This document shows positions 61,006-64,000 of a stretch of 64,000 nt of DNA, one piece after another (the first letter of the stretch is position 1; each line of letters opens with the position of its first letter). Under the pieces are notes generated by a model. The model did no database searches, was not told the DNA's origin, and saw only the letters and a program-made list of their open reading frames with translations. The stretch spans positions 1 through 64,000 of the forward strand of contig JBMHDL010000008.1 of the NCBI GenBank assembly GCA_049889415.1, given 5' to 3'. Position numbers and translations under genes: made by a program. This DNA is from JAYQKL01 sp049889415 (GTDB lineage Bacteria > Pseudomonadota > Alphaproteobacteria > RS24).

Positions 61006-61785
61006 TCAAACTTTATCCTTCCCCTTACCCGCATGTGCGTTTGCTAGCAAGGCAAACTGGTCAAGATCCATGAACGAAGCGGCCGCATTGAGTTGGGTGG
61101 CATGAGCGGTGATCGCCTGTTTGCTCATCCTGACCGGCAGAGCGGGCATAGCGAGAACTTTTTCGGCAATCTTTTTGGCTTCAGCAAGCGTTTCGCCCGG
61201 GCGGCAAATCCAATCAACCAGCCCCCAGGCCAATGCCGTTTCGGCCGGCACAGGATCACCCAATATGACAAGTTGTTTGGTACGCGCAGGGCCGATCAAG
61301 GCCGTCAGGCGCGGATTGGTCTGCCAACTCATATTCATTCCCAAAGACACCTCGGGCAGTCGGATATGGCAGTCCTCAGAGGCAGCCCGCCAGTCACAGG
61401 CTACGGCCAAAGCCAACCCACCACCAATACAAAAACCTTCCATCGCACAAATGGTCACCTGTTCCAAAGCTTCCCAGGCAGCGCACATATCCGGCCCGAC
61501 CAAAAGGATCTGTCTTTGCTCTAGCGGGTCAAGATCTGTGATCTGCAGATTGGGGTCTGTAAGATCGGCACCACTTGTGAAGACAGGGTCTCCACATAAA
61601 ATGACGCAATGCGTTGATATATCCTGTTTCAGCCAAAGGGCGACATCGCGCAGACCTGTCATGGCATCCAGGGACAGCGGATTCTTGCAGCCGGCACGGC
61701 TTTGCCCCCTGGTCAGCGTCACAACCGCCAGGCCTTGTGCGACCGTTAGGGAAACACATTCAGGTAAAACAGGTAAATCCGTCAT
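61006..61785 (-). CDS. Enoyl-CoA hydratase/isomerase family protein
   Basis: 259 residues. The oxyanion hole is TSGADLTD and GGGLALAVACD. The second catalytic Glu is kept in RLPEVSLGM, but the first (GGxxELA in crotonase) is Ala (GGLALAV). A single Glu suggests isomerase, hydrolase or decarboxylase activity rather than plain hydratase. It follows the AhpD-like gene by 20 nt, so the two probably share a transcript. Confidence 0.86.
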   Translation of the reverse strand: MTDLPVLPECVSLTVAQGLAVVTLTRGQSRAGCKNPLSLDAMTGLRDVALWLKQDISTHCVILCGDPVFTSGADLTDPNLQITDLDPLEQRQILLVGPDMCAAWEALEQVTICAMEGFCIGGGLALAVACDWRAASEDCHIRLPEVSLGMNMSWQTNPRLTALIGPARTKQLVILGDPVPAETALAWGLVDWICRPGETLAEAKKIAEKVLAMPALPVRMSKQAITAHATQLNAAASFMDLDQFALLANAHAGKGKDKV

Positions 61786-61805
61786 ATTTGCAAAAGCCGG
61801 ACCGC

Positions 61806-62333
61806 TCAGTCGAGTATGACTTCGCAGCCGGCATCAAGGCCCAGCACGTGAGTCATGCGACCAAGCCCCATCCACATTGAAATACAATAGGTCAAATCGG
61901 TGATCTCAGCCTCTGAAAATTCTGCCTTCATCTCCTGCCAGAAGCCCTCATCAGCTGACAGACCCCGAGGGTCATTCGCCATGGTTTCGGCATAGCTTAT
62001 GGCAAGACGTTCCCGGGTCTCAAGCGCCTCATAATCCCCGCGCAGGACAGCCTGATAAAAGGCCTCATCCGGCGCCGCGCCATTTTCGGCAACACCACCT
62101 GTGATGCCCATATTCGCGACATCGCGGGCAGCCCGCCAATTCATGCAGATTTTGCACCCGTTCAGCACAGCCGTGGCTATGCGGGCACCCTCAAACACCC
62201 GCAAAGGCAGCTGACTGTGGCTGTAAACGGCATAGGCGTAATTGTTCGCGGCCTTGGTGATTTCCGGAATATAATGACTGCCCGGGTCAATTCCTTGATT
62301 AACCTGCTCTTCCGGCATTGAAATTCTACTCAT
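61806..62333 (-). CDS. Carboxymuconolactone decarboxylase / AhpD-like protein
   Basis: 175 residues. The helical AhpD fold with CKICMNW as the CxxC pair of AhpD-type peroxidases; RERLAISYAETMANDPRGL and EITDLTYCISMWMGLGRMTHVLGL (cited in part) are conserved helices. ATG 62333 follows GGAGG. It may have peroxidase or ring-decarboxylase function; the cysteines favour a redox role. Confidence 0.84.
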   Translation of the reverse strand: MSRISMPEEQVNQGIDPGSHYIPEITKAANNYAYAVYSHSQLPLRVFEGARIATAVLNGCKICMNWRAARDVANMGITGGVAENGAAPDEAFYQAVLRGDYEALETRERLAISYAETMANDPRGLSADEGFWQEMKAEFSEAEITDLTYCISMWMGLGRMTHVLGLDAGCEVILD

Positions 62334-62429
62334 TTGGTCCTCCCAGAAATAGATATGCCCCAGTAAACCAAATTGCCGCTTCTGGCTCAATACCGAAAGC
62401 GGGTTTTGACCCATGACTTCAGACAGGTC

Positions 62430-64000
62430 TCATTTTGGACGGTAAACAAGACTCTGGTCGCCAAGATTTGGGTTTTCAAATGTAGCAACGACCTCATAGT
62501 CATCAGGAAAGTTAAGCCCATTAAGGTCAAGAATTTCAATAAGAAGACTAACTGACCTTGTCATATCCTCTGAAATCAAAATCCAACTGGAAGCTATTTC
62601 ATCAGGCGAAGCAGTGACGAGGATTTCATCGGCAAATTCATTTTCACCTGGATAAGAACCTACCAGCCATGCCACTTTCAAAGGTTTAAGTCCCAAATGT
62701 AAAGCTACACCAGGCAAACGCCCTGTCCAATCAATCATTCCGATGCTGGTGTCGGAAAGCGCTGTTGTTTGCCTGAGATCGGATATGGACGCATATACAG
62801 AGTATAACTTTTCGCTTGTCAGCATTTTTTCTGAATTGATACCAAACTCAGTTTCAATCAATTCATTATTCAAGGAACCATGAAACCTGTAGGGCGTATT
62901 CCTAAAATTTTCAATTTGAACATATAACAAAATACTGGCAGCTAAAAATAATACAGCACAAAGAGCTTGACCGATCAAAATTGAAACAGTGTGATCTTCC
63001 CTCTCAAAACCGAACCACGCCAAATCAAAATATGGCAGGGCAGAAATCAAGAAAAATCCTGCATAGGCAGGAAGAAAAAATGCATAGTCATTATTTGTTC
63101 CAACCATCAGGAAATATGGAAGGAATAACAAAGGTAGATATTTAAGCCTGGATAGCTGCCTGTGTGTGTTCAAATCATTTAGCGCAAGCAGAATAACCCC
63201 AAACAAAAGAATGCGCGCAAAAGCCTCCGACACCAATTGCGGTGTGGAGTTATTGATGATTTGCACCCCTTGATACCCGGACATAAATATCAGGGCAAGT
63301 AACAGCAGAAGTCCCGCACATTTAAAACGGTCTTTTGGATCCCAATAAAATACAATCACCGCAGGCACGACAAAAGCTAAACTGACAGCAAGTGCCGCGT
63401 GGTCAATATGCGCGAACCGCTTAAAGAGTAATTCAAAAAAAACATCCGATTTATTATGAAGATCGAAAAAACTCGTATCATGGGAGCCGAGTAACTGAAA
63501 AAGCTCAGCACTATTTAAAAGTTGACTGACGATTTGAAAAACACCCCCAAATCCTTGGGCATAGATAACCCACAGGCAAAGACACAATCCAGCGGCACCA
63601 GAAACAACCACCAGGCCGAGTGTTTTTCCAATACGAAAAGGATCCTGATTTAGGCTGATAAGAAAGTAGATAATGGCCAACAATCCAATCAGAGGGGCAG
63701 CAGTGATTTTTGTTAATGTTAAGACTGGCACCAATCCGCCGAGCAGAAAACTTCGAAAAATGATGTCATGCTTTCCAGAGAGTTTTTTAAAAGACCTTAT
63801 AGCGACGCCCATGACAACACAACTGACTGAGCCAACCAGTGAGTTATAGGATGGGTCCAATATTCCAATACCGAAATAAGTTAAAAAGAGGCACCCGATC
63901 AGACCTGTTGTTATGATCATCGGGAACCTGAGCTTGTCCGTGTTCGGGGCGAGACGAAAAGCAAAAAAACAGGGGGCGCAGACAACAATGAGAATATGAA
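62430..64000 (-). CDS. Large polytopic membrane protein, N-terminus beyond the window
   Basis: At least 522 residues. From an internal Met at 63920 the frame continues open to the window edge through hydrophobic residues (ILIVVCAPCFFAF), so the start lies outside. About ten TM helices cover the first 370 residues; the last 150 are soluble and periplasmic in a type like dolichol-phosphate-mannose glycosyltransferases (GT-C). No clear catalytic motif is seen. A/T-rich relative to neighbours, which suggests recent transfer. Confidence 0.75.
   Translation of the reverse strand, partial: HILIVVCAPCFFAFRLAPNTDKLRFPMIITTGLIGCLFLTYFGIGILDPSYNSLVGSVSCVVMGVAIRSFKKLSGKHDIIFRSFLLGGLVPVLTLTKITAAPLIGLLAIIYFLISLNQDPFRIGKTLGLVVVSGAAGLCLCLWVIYAQGFGGVFQIVSQLLNSAELFQLLGSHDTSFFDLHNKSDVFFELLFKRFAHIDHAALAVSLAFVVPAVIVFYWDPKDRFKCAGLLLLLALIFMSGYQGVQIINNSTPQLVSEAFARILLFGVILLALNDLNTHRQLSRLKYLPLLFLPYFLMVGTNNDYAFFLPAYAGFFLISALPYFDLAWFGFEREDHTVSILIGQALCAVLFLAASILLYVQIENFRNTPYRFHGSLNNELIETEFGINSEKMLTSEKLYSVYASISDLRQTTALSDTSIGMIDWTGRLPGVALHLGLKPLKVAWLVGSYPGENEFADEILVTASPDEIASSWILISEDMTRSVSLLIEILDLNGLNFPDDYEVVATFENPNLGDQSLVYRPK

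Noticed and set aside
1..64000. CRISPR array, insertion sequence or prophage
   Set aside because: No regularly spaced repeat, transposase or phage structural gene was seen on reading; the only repeats are short 12-bp units.

Overview
The window reads as a chromosomal segment of a marine, proteorhodopsin-bearing alphaproteobacterium. Lines of evidence are a type II NADP isocitrate dehydrogenase, a single-cysteine alphaproteobacterial DksA, a MarR/PetR-like/EnvZ-like regulator set behind ilvE, a UbiK-YbjN-ProC gene run, GTTC-N7-GTTC type SOS boxes instead of the enterobacterial CTGT-N8-ACAG type, and a green-tuned proteorhodopsin. Base composition looks moderate, near 50% GC by eye. The SAR116 (Puniceispirillaceae) group fits best, but this is an inference; no rRNA is present. 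I see no insertion sequence, prophage or CRISPR array, so most of the window is core genome with accessory patches.

Layout. 1-6150: a tRNA-Tyr/tRNA-Gly/tuf transcription unit, rlmB with an apparently leaderless promoter, a DUF1538 membrane protein with two PII-like proteins, two overlapping thioesterase genes and a pteridine-reductase-like SDR with folB. 6147-6594: an AT-rich gene-free gap with one perfect DnaA box. 6595-25320: mostly housekeeping (uvrC, pgsA, ilvE, a MarR/response regulator/histidine kinase operon, proC, ybjN, ubiK-like, lgt, midA-like, pgeF, prs, rpsD, trmJ, icd, alaS, recA), with clear intrinsic terminators between convergent genes. 25460-33144: a frameshifted DNA methyltransferase-HNH gene, dksA, a MoxR/VWA pair, ferredoxin reductase and ferredoxin, chorismate mutase and a dipeptide epimerase.

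33196-40733 is the most suggestive accessory block. It holds a GT4 glycosyltransferase, a methyltransferase, an alpha/alpha-barrel terpene-cyclase-like protein and a second methyltransferase, then an MFS transporter and a single protein that fuses an O-antigen-ligase-like membrane domain to a GT4 domain. It looks like a small glycoconjugate or glycolipid pathway that I cannot name. 40746-42865 is a metal operon (PCuAC copper chaperone plus ZnuC/ZnuB-like ABC transporter, with histidine-rich tails). 42872-46224 holds biotin genes bioA divergent from bioFD.

46250-56136: an outer-membrane barrel protein, SlyX, a patatin-like phospholipase, a 2-hydroxyacid dehydrogenase, a SixA-like phosphatase, a thiolase, an SOS-controlled umuDC operon, rpoN, and a ClC protein that lacks both glutamates of the antiporter mechanism. 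56228-64000: a Tat-exported FecR-domain protein, proteorhodopsin with a strong terminator, and a catabolic-looking group (epoxide-hydrolase-like enzyme, ketosteroid-dehydrogenase-like flavoprotein, crotonase, AhpD-like protein). The window ends in a large membrane protein that runs off the edge.
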